Shown here: positions 47,849 to 60,074 of the stretch, piece by piece
Numbering within the stretch: the stretch's first letter is position 1
How the letters are laid out: each line of letters opens with the position of its first letter
NCBI RefSeq assembly: GCF_949987535.1
Contig: NC_080081.1
Span: forward strand, 66,361,603-66,425,602
Direction: 5' to 3'
Source of the DNA: Balaenoptera acutorostrata
Lineage: Eukaryota > Chordata > Mammalia > Artiodactyla > Balaenopteridae
DNA length: 64,000 nucleotides
The notes under the pieces: model-generated
Told to the model about the DNA's origin: nothing
Databases searched by the model: none
Seen by the model: only the letters and a program-made list of their open reading frames with translations
Position numbers and translations under genes: made by a program

Positions 47849-47962
47849 GATGGCATTCCTTTGGAAGAGAGGCTTCCAATTTTCGTTTTGTACCTTTCCA
47901 AACGGACTGAACTTTCTCATCTTCCCCGTGGGTTACTTAATATATCAACAGCGGTTATTAAG
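47849..47962 (+). other. Candidate divergent exon with a 38-codon ORF
   Basis: A strong acceptor (long T run, CTTTTCAG) precedes GATGGCATTCC, and a good donor AAG|GTAAGG follows. An ATG at 47850-47852 opens the frame starting MAFLWKRGFQFSF and ending IYQQRLLR with TAA at 47964-47966; if spliced at the donor the frame would instead run on into a later exon. The middle (FCTFPNGLNFLIFPVGYLIY) is hydrophobic and flanked by basic residues, like a single membrane segment. Joined to a donor at 47445 the ATG context would be GGGATGG. I recognise no family. It could be a non-coding divergent RNA exon or chance. Confidence 0.4.
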
Positions 47963-47966
47963 GTAA

Positions 47967-48490
47967 GGTAATTATGGCCTACTTTTCTGTGTTTATTTGT
48001 ACTTCTCTGAATTTGCAATTGTAAAAAAAAGGAAACAATAATTTGAAAATTAGCATGATATAGTAGGATGAAGACAGGGAAATTATTGTAAAATTTAAAT
48101 ATATTTAAAGCAATTTGTATATTTTTTAATGTTCACCTATCATTCTTTTATAAGGCTAACTATAAATTCTAAGTTAAGGGCTTGAAATCAATACTTTTCA
48201 ACAGTTCAAAGCAGTATTTTCCAACAGTTAAAATAAATATTCAGGTAAGCCTCATCAGAGACCTAGGTTTTATATATGTATATATTTATATATGTGTATA
48301 TATGATATTTATATATAACAATTTTTATTGAAGATAAAGGTTTTCTTTTATTGAAAATGTAAAAGATATTTATGTATATTGAACTCCTTAATATAGTAGA
48401 CACTGAAAGTATTAGAGACAGGCTCTGACCTAAATATTTTAATTTAATGGGAGAGCAAATACACGCATGTAAAAGAGTAAAGCATTTTTA
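47967..48490. other. Intergenic AT-rich sequence
   Basis: No gene or named repeat; a TATATATGTATATATTT-type run at 48270-48320. Confidence 0.8.
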
Positions 48491-48501
48491 TATAACAAAG
48501 C

Positions 48502-48871
48502 TTTTTTTTTTTATAAATTTATTTGTTTGTTTTTGGCTGCGTTGGGTCTTTGTTTCTTTGCGTGGGCTTTCTCTAGTTGTGGCGAGTGGGGGCTACTCTT
48601 CGTTGCAGTGCGCGGGCTTCTCATTGCGGTGGCTTCTCTTTGCTGCAGAGCATGGGCTCTAGGTGCGCGGGCTTCAGTAGTTGTGGCTCGCGGGCTCTAG
48701 AGCGCAGGCTCAGTAGTTGTGGCTTGAAGGCTCTAGAGCGCAGGCTCAGTAGTTGTGGCACATGGGCTTAGTTGCTCCGTGGCATGTGGGATCTTCCCGG
48801 ACCAGGGCTTGAACCCATGTCCCCTGTATTGGCAGGCAGATTCTTAACCACTGTGCCACCAGGGAAGTCCC
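48502..48871 (-). mobile_element. CHR-2 SINE
   Basis: Antisense copy with several GTAGTTGTGGC modules. The flanks repeat AAAGCATTTTTATATAAC (48479-48496 and 48876-48893). It lies 300 bp from an opposite copy. Confidence 0.95.
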
Positions 48872-49173
48872 TAACAAAGCATTTTTATATAACCACAGAA
48901 GAACCACGCTGAAGTGTAAAACGTGGACATTCTTACCTTCCAAGTAGCAGTTGAAAGGAGGGCCACTTGAATTTCCCCCTCTTCCCCTTTGGTTGGTTAT
49001 TAAAGCTTTCCTGCTCTTTGGCTTCTGAAATAAGTGGAAGTCACATCATTTTGGCCACTGTGACTTCATCAAAATATAATATGGCATTTATTAAAGCCAT
49101 GTCTGGTGAATCATAGAATAAAATAGAATGTTCAGTCCTGTACATTCTTCCCTGTATTAAAAACGATAGCTTC

Positions 49174-49460
49174 AGGCTTCCCTGGTGGCGCAGTGGTTGA
49201 GAATCTGCCTGCCAATGCAGGGGACATGGGTTCAAGCCCTGGTCTGGGAAGACCCCATATGCCGCGGAGCAACTGGGCCCCTGAGCCACAACTACTGAGC
49301 CTGCGCGTCTGGAGCCTGTGCTCCGCAACAAGAGAGGCCGTGATAGTGAAAGGCCCGCCCACCGCGATGAAGAGTAGCCCCCACTTGCCGCAACTAGAGA
49401 AAGCCCTCGCACAGAAACGAAGACCCAACACAGCCAAAAAAAAACAAAAACAAAAACAAA
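49174..49460 (+). mobile_element. CHR-2 SINE
   Basis: Single-module copy; target duplication AAAACGATAGCTTC (49160-49173) and 49461-49474 with one mismatch. The tail is (AAAAAC)n. Confidence 0.97.
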
Positions 49461-49849
49461 AAAACAATAGCTTCTATTATTTAGTGTCCAAATTTATTGA
49501 GAATCAGGCTCAATGCTGGATCCTTTTAATACACTATTGTTATCTGCATAACTACCCTGCAACATAGGGATCATTACCATTTTATCATGTCATTAGTATT
49601 CTGTTTATGATGAGTAATCCAAGGCTACGGAAGTCTTTCCGAGGACATAAGGCTACCTCACATCTCATCGTTAGTTACCAGACAAGTTGGCAGTAGTTTT
49701 CAAATTCTACTACTGCTTCCTCAGTTTTCATTTTGAGTTGTGTACACCTCTCACTTGGAATGTAGGCAAAAACTTTTGCAGCCAAACTTTCAAATGTATT
49801 CTGTGTTGGTGTTGCCTTGACACTGTTCTTACTACCTTTGCACTGACAC

Positions 49850-50422
49850 CAGCACTATTTCTCTAAAACAGATTTGGTCCTATCACTTTTTTGCTTTAAA
49901 AACCATGATGGCAGTTATTGAATAAAATAACTTTTTAGTATGGTGTACACATACCTTCATAATCAGATCTCAGAGTATCACTGTAGTTTTATTTCTAGGT
50001 ACTTGCTTGTGATTACAACACTCAAGCCACTTGTATTTTCTGGGCCACAAACACATCCCAAACTTTTAAGTCTCCATACATTGGCTCATACAACTCACTC
50101 TTCCAGGAATGTGTGCTCCTGTGAAACTGGTGAAATCCTATTTGTCCATCTGGCTCCACTCAAGTATCACTTCTCTGTACCTTCACATAGCTCCCCATCT
50201 GTCCTTGGGCAGAATTAATTGATATGTCATGCAAATTCCATAGCACTTAATACAACACCTCTATAACTTGTGTCATACAATTATTTTTAAATTTATTTAA
50301 GTTTTGTGTTCCTCCACTAGACTCTAAGTACCTGGATGATGGGGACTTTGCCCTCCTGGTTTCCAGCACAATATCTTACACAATATATGTGCTTATTAAA
50401 GGCTTACTGAATGAAAAGTATT
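49850..50422 (+). repeat. L2 LINE fragment
   Basis: Well-preserved L2 order: ACTCTTCCAGGAATGTGTGC, TGGCTCCACTCAAGTATCAC, CTAGACTCTAAGTACCTGGA, TTAAAGGCTTACTGAATGAA. Confidence 0.85.
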
Positions 50423-50430
50423 GAAATGAA

Positions 50431-50760
50431 TTTTTTGTGTTTTTTTAATTTTATTAATTTTGTCTGTGTTGGGTCTTCATTGCTGCGCACGGGCTTTTCT
50501 CTAGTTGCAGCGAGTGTGGGCTACTCTTCGTTGTGGTGTGTGGGCTTCTCATTGTGGTGGCTTCTCTTGTTGCAGAGCACGGGCTCTAGAGCACAGGCTC
50601 AGTAGTTGTGGCTCGCGGGCTCTAGAGCACAGGCTCAGTAGTTGTGGCACACGGTTTTAGCTGCTCCGCGGCATGTGGGATCTTCCCAGACCAGGGATTG
50701 AACCTGTGTCCCCTGCATTGGCAGGCAGACTCCCAACCACTGCACCACCAGGGAAGTCCC
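50431..50760 (-). mobile_element. CHR-2 SINE
   Basis: Antisense copy directly at the end of L2; target duplication GAAATGAA (50423-50430 and 50761-50768). Confidence 0.95.
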
Positions 50761-50786
50761 GAAATGAAGTTTTACAGCTTTATAAG

Positions 50787-52061
50787 TTAGAGTTTTTTTC
50801 TTTTGAATTATAGTTGATTTACAATGTTGTGTTAGTTTCTGCTGTACAGCAAAGTGATTCAGTTATATATACATATATGTATATATATAAATTATTTTTC
50901 AGATTCTTTTCTATTATAGGTTATTTCAAGGTATTGAATATAGTTCCCTGTGCTATACAGTAGGACCTTGTTGTTTATCTATTTTGCATATAGTAGTATC
51001 TGTTAATCCCAAACTCCTAATTTATTCCCCCCCTTCTTCCCCTTTGATAACCATAAGTTTGTTTTCTATGTCTATGAGTCTATTTCTGGTTTATAAATAA
51101 ATTAATTTGTATCTTTTTTTAGATTCCACGTATAAGTGACATTATATGATATTTGTCTTTCTCTGTCTGACTTACTTCACTTAGTATGATAATCTCTAGG
51201 TCCATCTATGTTGCTGCAAATGACATTATTTCATTCCTTTTTATGGCTGAGTTATATTCCATTGTATAAATCTTCTTTATCCATTCATCTGTTGATGGAC
51301 ACTTAGGTTGCTTCCATGTCTGGCTATTGTAAACAGTGCTGCAATGAACATTGGGGTGCATGCATCTTTTCAAATTAGAGTTTTCGTCTTTTCCAGATAT
51401 ATGCCCAGGAGTGGGATTGCTGGATCATACAAAAATGAACTCAAAATAACTGAAAGACTTAAATATAAGACATGAAACTATAAAACTCCTAGAAGAGAAC
51501 ATAGGCAAAAAATGCTCTGACATAATCATAACAATGTTTTCTTAGATCAGTCTCTCAAGACAAAAGAAATAAAAGCAAAAATAAACAAATGGGGCTTACT
51601 CGAACTTATAAGCTTTTGCACAGCAAAGGAAACCATGAACAAAATGAAAAGACAACCTATGGAATGGGAGAAAATATTTGCAAACGATGCAACCTACAAG
51701 GGCTTAATATCCAACATATACAAACAGCTCATACAGCTAAATATCAAAACAAACAACCAATCAAAATATGGGCAGAAGACCTAAGTAGACATTTCTCCAA
51801 AGACACACAGATGGCCTACAGGCACATGAAAAGATGCTCAACATTCCTAATTATTAGAGAAATGCAAATCAAAACTACAATGAGGTATCACCTCACACTG
51901 GTCAGGATGGCCATCATCAAAAAGCCTACAAACAGTAAATGCTGGAGAGGGTGTGGAGAAAAGGGAACCTTCCTACACTGTTGGTGGGAATGTAAACTGG
52001 TGCAGCCATTATGGAGAACAGTATGGAGTTTCCTTAAAAAACTAAAAATGGAATTAGAGTT
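50787..52061 (-). mobile_element. L1 LINE insertion with 5' inversion (twin priming)
   Basis: 50795-51429 is antisense L1 3' UTR/ORF2 end (GCTGTACAGCAAAGTGATTC, GAGTGGGATTGCTGGATCAT). From 51430 to 52053 the strand switches and the sequence is sense ORF2 C-terminal coding ([36 protein letters not shown]), the part that normally precedes the first segment. A TTAGAGTT repeat at both ends (50787-50794, 52054-52061) fits one insertion event. A frameshift near 51750 produces the chimeric 171-codon open frame. Not functional. Confidence 0.85.
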
Positions 52062-53385
52062 CTTAATTGCAATGAATAGGACTGACGGGGGACGACTTAA
52101 ATAGAAATTTATTTATCAAGAGGATTTTGGGTAAGTCTCAGAACTAATAGCAAGGATGAAGGACCACACTTGGAAGAGAACATGGGGAAACAGAAGGAAG
52201 CTGGGGACACATTGCCATCATCAAAATCACTCCAGAGAGCAGCTCATTGTGGACCCCAATGTCATTACTGCTGAAGCCTGGACCGACAGGTCACTTCACC
52301 CACTGACCCTGGACTTTAGGATGCCTCCACCGCACAACTGCCAGAGCTGTCTCTGGAGACTGTGTTGTTTAAAATTCTACCACCTCCCGAGGAGTTGTCC
52401 CCATCTATGCTTTTGTGTCAGTTTCTCTTGATTCCCTGCAGTGCCAGTTTCTTTTTGTCCTCAGGTTGTGTTTCTACATTTGTGTGTCTGGTTAGTTGAA
52501 CCTAAAGCACATGTCCATGCTCTGTTTTCTACAAAGGCTGAGAAATCCAGTACGAAATGTTTACCTTTCATTGTTAGTTATGTCAATTTCTCCGTGGAAA
52601 GCCTAGTAACATGTACTGTCTCTCCTGTGTATTTCTCTCAGGGACTTTGAAGCATCGGTCCCACATTTCCTATCTCTTTTTAATCACGACTCCCTGAGCC
52701 TTTTCTTTGCACCTTCTATTACCTGCTTTACTGCCTAGTCCTTGAATTTTAGGCATTGAGGCTTCTCACATGGAAATAGTTCCTGATTTCTCTCTTTTCT
52801 CTGAAACCTTATGAATTTTGAAAGCTGCTTCAAATTTTTCATTTTCTTTTTTTGATTCAGGCATATTTTCTGCCATATTTCTCATCCTTCAGTTTGTCCT
52901 TAAAATTCTCCAGTTTTAAGGTTTCATAACTGAAACCTTAGCAGTCATGAATGGAATGATTTCATACCTCTTTAGCAATAAAATGATTTCAAACCTGCAA
53001 ATGCGATCTGCAGAATGAATAACTGCGGCTGGTCTGACTGGAGCCTGGGTAAGGGCCGGCTTTCTTTGCTAAGTACACCTTTTTTTCTCATCTGTGCAGC
53101 CTCCCCTTGGCTGCCTGTACCAGTTGGAGTTTGGGGTTGCAAAGTAACAGTGTAATTTACTGGAAGGATGTGAAGGCAGCTCAAACAACTGAAGGGAAGG
53201 CTGAAGGTCCAGCTGGGAACCAGCAGCAACTCAGGCTCTCAGTAAGTGGAACCACTTGTTGGCTTTTAGGGCACTGCTGCTAATTCTTTTTTCTGCCTTT
53301 GCTCAACATTCAAAGTCCTAAAGCAAGTAAACTTTGACCACATGCCCATCCATTGGTCAGGACACCATGTTTTATGGTTCCAACC
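52062..53385. other. Unassigned intergenic sequence
   Basis: About 1.3 kb, moderately GC for this region, with short open frames only (under 100 codons) and no homology I recognise. 52140-52400 looks repeat-like or exon-like but has no usable frame. Confidence 0.5.
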
Positions 53386-54037
53386 TGTTACCAAACCAAA
53401 CTTGGGTGCGCTCGGCCAAAACACAGCAAAGCCAATCTACCAACACCAGGTTGTAGTGAAGAAAAGTGCAGCATTTATTGCAAAGTGCCAAACGTGGGGC
53501 AAAGCAAGGGAAACGTGCAGCTCATGCTCAGAAGACCAGAACTCCCCAGTGGCTTTCAGGGAAGGGTTTTTAAAGACTGTGAGGGAGAGAATCCCAGGGT
53601 GCATGATCAGCTTGTGCAGAATTCTCTGATTGGTTGATGGTAAGGTAACAGGGTGATGTTTCAGGAATCTCCGTCATCAACCTTCTGGTTCCAACCAGTT
53701 TGGGATCTACGTGCTGGTGGTCAGCATGCAGTTAACTTCTTCCATCTAGTTGGGGTTTTAGTATCTATAAAACAACTCAAGGATATGACTCAGGATTTTA
53801 TCTATAGCCATTGAGGAAGAATTAAAGGTTCTTGATTTTGTTTTATGGCTGAACTAGTATGATATTGTCTTGTTTGACTGTTTTCCTTTGTTTCTGCATT
53901 TTTTTCACTTCTCTGATTAAATTTGCTCTTTGGAACTCTGGAAAGGCCTAGGAGGCTAAAGCTTTTTACAGACAAGAGGCAGGGGACATGAGGATGTCTG
54001 TGCCTGGGAAGGCCCTACAGGGTCCTGCTTGGTTTCA
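53386..54037 (-). mobile_element. Solo LTR, same family as 12158-12733
   Basis: About 652 bp from TGTTACC to GGTTTCA on the plus strand, i.e. an antisense LTR with TGAAACC and GGTAACA ends. It shares several blocks with the intron 13 LTR. It is slightly longer because it has extra sequence at about 53750-53930. No internal genes. Confidence 0.75.
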
Positions 54038-55385
54038 AACCCAACAGCACACAGTACTGGAGATGTAATTCTGGTCAACATAATAACTATAAATTTGTGG
54101 TCTGTGAGACAGATTAGGAAATAATAATAAATATATTAAAAGGTGCAAAATCCAACTAGATAAAGAGTTTAGTTACAGCCCCAGCATTGGGGGTAGATGG
54201 GACTGTCATGCAGATTTTAATTAGCTTCGAGCAAACAGAGATTAGTTGCAACTCAGTGGGGTGGGAGATAGTGTGAGTATGAGATGTCGTGCACCCAAAT
54301 TAGACAACTATATTTATGACAGGGGTTATAGTAAGAGTTGTGTCAGAAGTTAGAGTAAAAATAAAATGGCTAAGAAGTAGCCAGATGAAACCATTTCTAG
54401 ATGAACAGGATTGGCATATTAACAGGCAGCTCAGGTAGATTATTCTGGAAATTGCCACTAGGTTCCAGGTCTCTGTCCAAGGTCTCTGTCCAGAATCTCT
54501 AACCACAGCCTGAAATTTTTTGAGTAAAGAGAAGATAAAATGACTTAGCAACTCCAGGAATATGTAAAAATAAGCATGGGGAAAATAATGATAAAATCCT
54601 TGGAATCAATATTTTTATACCAGTTTGGAATGTTAAGGGCAAATCTAGGTGACCACACTGTAGAAAATAAATGAAAAAGAAAATGGGAAATTTGAACAGT
54701 GTATAATCATCTGAAAAATATGGGTTGTCTTGTTTTTAAATCTGACGTATTAAGCTTGTAATTTCAACTTGAAAATTTTTTGTGTGTGATTTTAATTTTA
54801 AAAGGTATAATAGTATTTGATAAGTTTTAACAGCATTTATAAGTTTAAATAAATCTGAATCATCAAATCTTTATTATTAGGTTTTCAAGTATCATTTAAG
54901 TACTTAAGAATATTTTGTGTGTTAGGTTTGTAATTCCACCTGCTTATTTGTTTGAAATGCTTTAGAAAACCAGATATATGAAATATTTAAGTTGAAAAGT
55001 TTTAGATAATTAAATCAATCACAAAAAAATTCTTAAATATTTAGGAGAACATAACTTGCATGACTTTAATATGATATATTTAAAATAATACATGAATTAA
55101 ATTTATGAGTTGTTCTTAAATGCTTGGGGAAATTTAATATCTTAAATTTAGAAGCAAGTTGAGTATTAATTAACAATCACTAGATTTGTAAGTAGATTTA
55201 CTTAATATTTAAGTTGTATCTTCAACTTACAATCAAAATTGTAAGGTATGAGCTATTAGTGAAAATGAATGCAGATGTAAGAATTCCTTTCTACACACAA
55301 AAGCTATCTTTATACATTTTTTAAAAACCAAAAAAACCTTAATTATCAAATGATAATTCTCCAGAAAGCTATTGATATGTTGAAA
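54038..55385. other. AT-rich intergenic sequence
   Basis: No gene seen. 54730-55210 contains recurrent AAATATTTAAG-like motifs, perhaps an old repeat. Confidence 0.6.
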
Positions 55386-55389
55386 CCAC

Positions 55390-55600
55390 TGGTAAAATGG
55401 TTGGTGCCCTGGTTCCAGAGTCAGAAAGCCTGGTTTGAATCTCAACTCTGCCACTATATGCCCCCGGGCACCTCACTTTTTGCCTCCAATTCTTAATCTC
55501 CTCATGTGCAAAATGCTATAACACTACCTGGGTTGTTGAGTAATGAGGACTAGATGAAGTAAGATAGGCATAAGAGGTATTATATAATCAAGAAAGTAAC
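55390..55600 (+). repeat. MIR SINE
   Basis: AGAAAGCCTGGTTTGAATCT, CAACTCTGCCACTATATG and ACTACCTGGGTTGTTGAG follow the MIR sense order. Confidence 0.85.
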
Positions 55601-56264
55601 ACATAGTTGCCACATTTATCTGAGCTATTTCACACACTCTCAGTGGAACTATGCAATAATCCATTCCTGCCCAAGTTTCATACAACAGTCCCACATTCTC
55701 AGATAAATAAAGCATATATATTTTTTCACACACTTCCTATCTCCTTTCAGCGTCAAGTTCCATCTGGCACTCACGTGTACGCATACATGTACATATGTAG
55801 TTTAATACTAAGGTGTAAGCATCCGTGCACTTTCCGGAGTTTCTTCTGGCCGTTCCCTCTTTCCTTATACATATGCATGTATTCTCCAGTAACAGGCCTC
55901 ATTGTGTCTACTTGTTCTTTCCTGTGGTCCAAATCTACAGGGTTGCCAGCTGGCCTCTCTTATTTAACACATACTACACGTAATCACCAGGTAGTAATGT
56001 CTCCAATTTAAATAGCCACAGGTACTATTTTCATTGTCCAATTTCTATGCTGCAGCTTTAACATATAAACAATCTATTTCCCCTTCTTTTGATTTGGTCT
56101 CCACCTGTCACTGTTCTGCATAGGTCTGACAGCTTTTGGCTTTTAATTGATTGTTACTGATTTTGTTTTCAGAATAGATGAGTCCATGGCCTTTTATCAG
56201 AATTAAGCAGTCCACCTGTCACAGGGAATCTGATGTCTGTTGAACTCTTTTTCCGCTTGAGTTT

Positions 56265-56635
56265 CCCACCTACGCTGTGCTGTGCTTTGGCCATCATATC
56301 CATCCCTTTGCCTGGAACGCATTTCCTTTCTTCCTCCCTTGACTAACACTTACTCATTCTTTTAGACTCTCAGAAGCCTCCTCTTCCAAAAATGTACCGA
56401 GTCAGGCCAGCTGTCCCTTCCATGTGCTCTCGAATCACCCTCCAGGTGGTTCTCTCACTGCACTTTCACACTCTATGTCATTATCGACACATTTTTATGA
56501 TATTATTCGCGCTAATCTGTGAGCTCCCTGAGTCTAGAAACCATCTCATTCATCTTTGAATACCTGGCACTTCATGCAGTTTCTGAAATGTTGTTGGAAT
56601 TTGATAAGTATTTGTTGAATAAATTAAAAATTAAT
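56265..56635 (+). repeat. L2 LINE fragment
   Basis: CCTTTGCCTGGAACGCATTT, CTGTGAGCTCCCTGAGTCTA, and ATTTGTTGAATAAATTAAAA ending. Confidence 0.85.
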
Positions 56636-57132
56636 ATGAATAAATGAATAGACTGATGTATTTGAATAAACGATGACCCAAATTGTAGAAAATATATTCT
56701 ATTCTAAACCAAGCTGAAAACACGGCATTTTTGTTAATATTAATGTCCTCACCCTTCATTCATTTACCCAGAGGAGAAACTCAGGGTTATCTCTGCTTCA
56801 TCTCCACTACACCCCTCACTTTCCCTGATAATGAATCATGTATTGAAATCCTTCACAGAACCCTTGTATCTGCCGCCTCTAGCTCCCCCTTCCTAGTCCC
56901 ATTGGTACCTCCCTATTCAAGACCAGAATTTTCTCAACAATTTATTAACCACTTCCCTTCTTACTCTTTTACAGTTCATTATAAAATAGTCTTTTATAGT
57001 CTGTGAAATAGTCTCTTATAGTACATTGGTACCAGATTTTTTTCTTAAATACAGTTCTTGATATGTCTTGATGTATTGATATATCACTTCCTGGATCAAA
57101 ACCTTCAATGCATCCCTATTCCAAATGTAAAG

Positions 57133-58333
57133 CAGCGATCCCCAAACTTTTCAAAAGTATCACCCCCCCTTCAGCTAAAACATCTTGAGAGTGTGCAGAG
57201 TACAGATACATACATATTTATAACTATATATTTAAGTTATGACTGTAATAACATGCAAGAGATATAAACGGGCATACGTTGCATTCTTAAACAGGCACAA
57301 AAACATAAAAGGTTGAGATAAAGAGAAAATTAAATATTTTGAATAATTTTTATTTTATTAAGGTTCAAAGAACTTTTTAAATCTGTAAGTTTTTATTATT
57401 CATATTATATCATACATGTTTACTTACATATGCATACAATTTATAGATATTATGTCTGCTTAATTGTTTTACATTAAAAGATTTTATATGTATTCATATT
57501 TATGGTATGTATATATATATATGCTTCATTATTTTTTAAAACTTTTGTTAATACTTTGTGATATAGCAACTGAAGTTGCTGCTCTCATTCCAAGTTCAGT
57601 TTATTTTAATACCTCGTTCAAGGGCTATCATGGAAAAAAACTCAAGATTTCACAAAGGCACAAAACTATTATACCATAGATGAGAGGGTTCATCATAAAT
57701 AACACAGGGTCTATACCTGTATTTCAAATATCACTTTTTCTAGTACTATTTCTTATCACCTCTCATTAGACTATCCTTGGTTTTGTCTTGTAATGTAGGT
57801 GATGAACATCTTATACTTGGAGGATAAGGAATGTCAGCTCTGCCACTTTTTAATTTATTTGTGATTGTATTATTAGTACTATCTTCAATCTGTGGGTTCT
57901 CTGAAGGCATCTTTTTAGGCTATTTGCTATTTTGGAGGATGTTTAGTTAAAATTAGATGACATAATCTATAATCCACCAAACTGGGCCCTCACGTCTGCA
58001 AACTCATTGCAAGGTTGCCTGTTGCAGTGAGCAACACACTGAAAACTAGCAAAAAACTATGACTGCCTCCCAATCCTGGCATTATGGAGCGCCCACCCTT
58101 CCCTCAGGATGCCCCCCAGACTGTACATGACATGAGATCTGTGACCTTGAAATATGGACGGTGAGGGAACTGGAGTCAACCCACAGAGTGCATTTCAGTA
58201 ATGCATCATTTCTTTCATTTCTAACATTAAAAATTAAAACTAAATAAAAGTTTTGACATCATCTTGCACCCCATTGCGCTCTCCACTCTCTGACGTCCAT
58301 CCTGGGGTTATGCCCCACGTTGGAGCACACCAG
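57133..58333 (+). mobile_element. Possible hAT-like DNA transposon remnant
   Basis: Starts CAGCGATCCCCAAACTTTTC and ends near CCCACGTTGGAGCACACCAG, loosely inverted, with imperfect 8-bp flanks ATGTAAAG and GTGTAGAG. No intact transposase frame. Tentative. Confidence 0.35.
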
Positions 58334-58379
58334 TGTAGAGAATCAAGTCCATGGTGCTGTCTCTGGCTTCCAGCTGCTC

Positions 58380-58800
58380 TATAATTTGACCCCAACCCAT
58401 CCGAGAAATATATCCTTATATTTTACTCTCATTGCTTCCCTATACCTATCTTATGCTGCACTGCAAACATTTAATCCCTTGTTTCTAAACATGTCCAGTG
58501 CTTTTCATCCCCACCGTGCACATGCCCACTCTTCTGCCTTATATGCTCTCCCCACTTTGCTTCTGTATCCCCACCTACCATTTTTCTCCTTCATGAAACC
58601 TCCTTCCATTTGGGTATCATCCTTTTTACCTCATCTGAACAAAGGTTCGTAGACATTAAGGGATCTCTTTGGCACTTGAATTAGAATTATGTGCATGTAT
58701 TATCTGTTCTATGGTCAGGTTATAAACACCTTAAGAAGAGGTGCTGGGTCTCATTCATTTTTCTATTCCTAAATTATCTTGCAAATGTCTTGGCACATAA
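58380..58800 (+). repeat. L2 LINE fragment
   Basis: L2-like text such as TCCTTCATGAAACCTCCTTC, and the end GGCACATAATAGGCATTCAT. Confidence 0.7.
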
Positions 58801-58809
58801 TAGGCATTC

Positions 58810-58872
58810 ATTCGGAGGCAGTGTGATACTGTAAAACAATATGGGCTTTGGAATCAAAGAGACCTGACTCAT
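58810..58872 (+). repeat. MIR fragment
   Basis: GGGCTTTGGAATCAAAGAGA followed by CCTGACTC, a MIR 5' core. Confidence 0.65.
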
Positions 58873-58879
58873 GGGAGGA

Positions 58880-59943
58880 GGATTAGCATTTTGGTGAAAA
58901 TTTTAGAAAGGAAGAACCCTCTATCATTTCAAAATAACCGACAAGGGAATGGTCACACATTTACTCTCAGTAGACGGGGTGAAGCAGGTGCCAGCCGACA
59001 ATCCCTTGAGAGCTGCAGAAGAGACTTCTCCACTTGGTGTGACATCAAATTGAAGTTCCTTTCAATGGCATGAGTCTATGATTTGGAGCAGAAAGAAAAC
59101 ACCAAATCCCTAAAGGCCACTCCCAAGGAGGATGCTGTTATATTTTAAAGTCATCTGCCATATCTCAATTGTATGAACCATTTCTGGTCTTATTTATTGA
59201 CTAACACATGTATAAGATACCATTTTAAGAACAGGAAGTGATTTCAGGTTTTGATAGGTTTGCTTATCCTTTTACAAGTTAACTAGCTCAGTAATTGATT
59301 ATGTCCGAGCTTATTCTGGAGAACTGGCTGTCCTGCTGCTAACAAGAACTATTAAATCTGTTAATTCAGTCTGATATCATCCAGCCATGTTCCATAGGCA
59401 CAGATAATGAAGGCAATTTAGGTAATGGAAGTTACATAATTTATTGCAGGGCTAGTTTTTCTATCTTCCATACCCAGTTTTGACCATTTAGCAATCAGAA
59501 GAAATAGTTGCAAGCATTGTTTATGACTAGAAGGACTGTTACTATCCTCCCAGCACAAAAGTATAAAACACACACACACACACATGCATTCACACACACG
59601 CTTCCATGGTGCTTGAAATAGCATTAGAGTCTCTTCTGGGAGACAATGTGGCAGTGCACTTTTTCATTGAAACTGATGCTCCTGGAAGGTGCCCTGTACC
59701 TATTTGTGGTGTTCTCATCTTCCAGTTTGGGAAACAGAAAGATCTGTTACTGGATTAAGGATAGTGAGAGTGAAAAATGACATGGGACCTTGAAGTAGCT
59801 TAAAAATAGGAAAACATCCATGATGTGGAGCAGGCAGAGGAAAGGTCACAGTAATTCAGTCATTCCTCATGACTGCCCCGATGCAGCGCCACCATTGGCT
59901 CCTAAAGAGCCCCAGGCCTGGAAGTGCACAGCCTATCAGCAAT
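58880..59943. other. Intergenic sequence, largely unique
   Basis: No gene recognised. A (CA)n microsatellite lies at 59568-59600. Confidence 0.7.
59568..59600. repeat. (CA)n microsatellite
   Basis: Interrupted CA repeat with an ATGCATT spacer. Confidence 0.9.
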
Positions 59944-59953
59944 CAGAACTGAC

Positions 59954-60074
59954 TTTTTCTTTTTTTTGACCACACCATGTGGCACGTGGGATCTCAGTTC
60001 CCCAACCAGGGATCCAACCCGAGCCCCCTGCACTGGAAGTGCAGAGTCTTAACCACTAGACCGCCAGGGAAGTC
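59954..60074 (-). mobile_element. Short CHR-1-type SINE (head only)
   Basis: 121 bp antisense tRNA-like head, GATCTCAGTTCCCCAACCAG and CCACTAGACCGCCAGGGAAG, with target duplication CAGAACTGAC (59944-59953 and 60075-60084). It lacks the CHR-2 body, so it is a truncated or older type. Confidence 0.93.

Noticed and set aside
51589..52104. 171-codon plus-strand frame
   Set aside because: L1 ORF2 C-terminal remnant; the first third is out of frame relative to ORF2, so it is not a gene.
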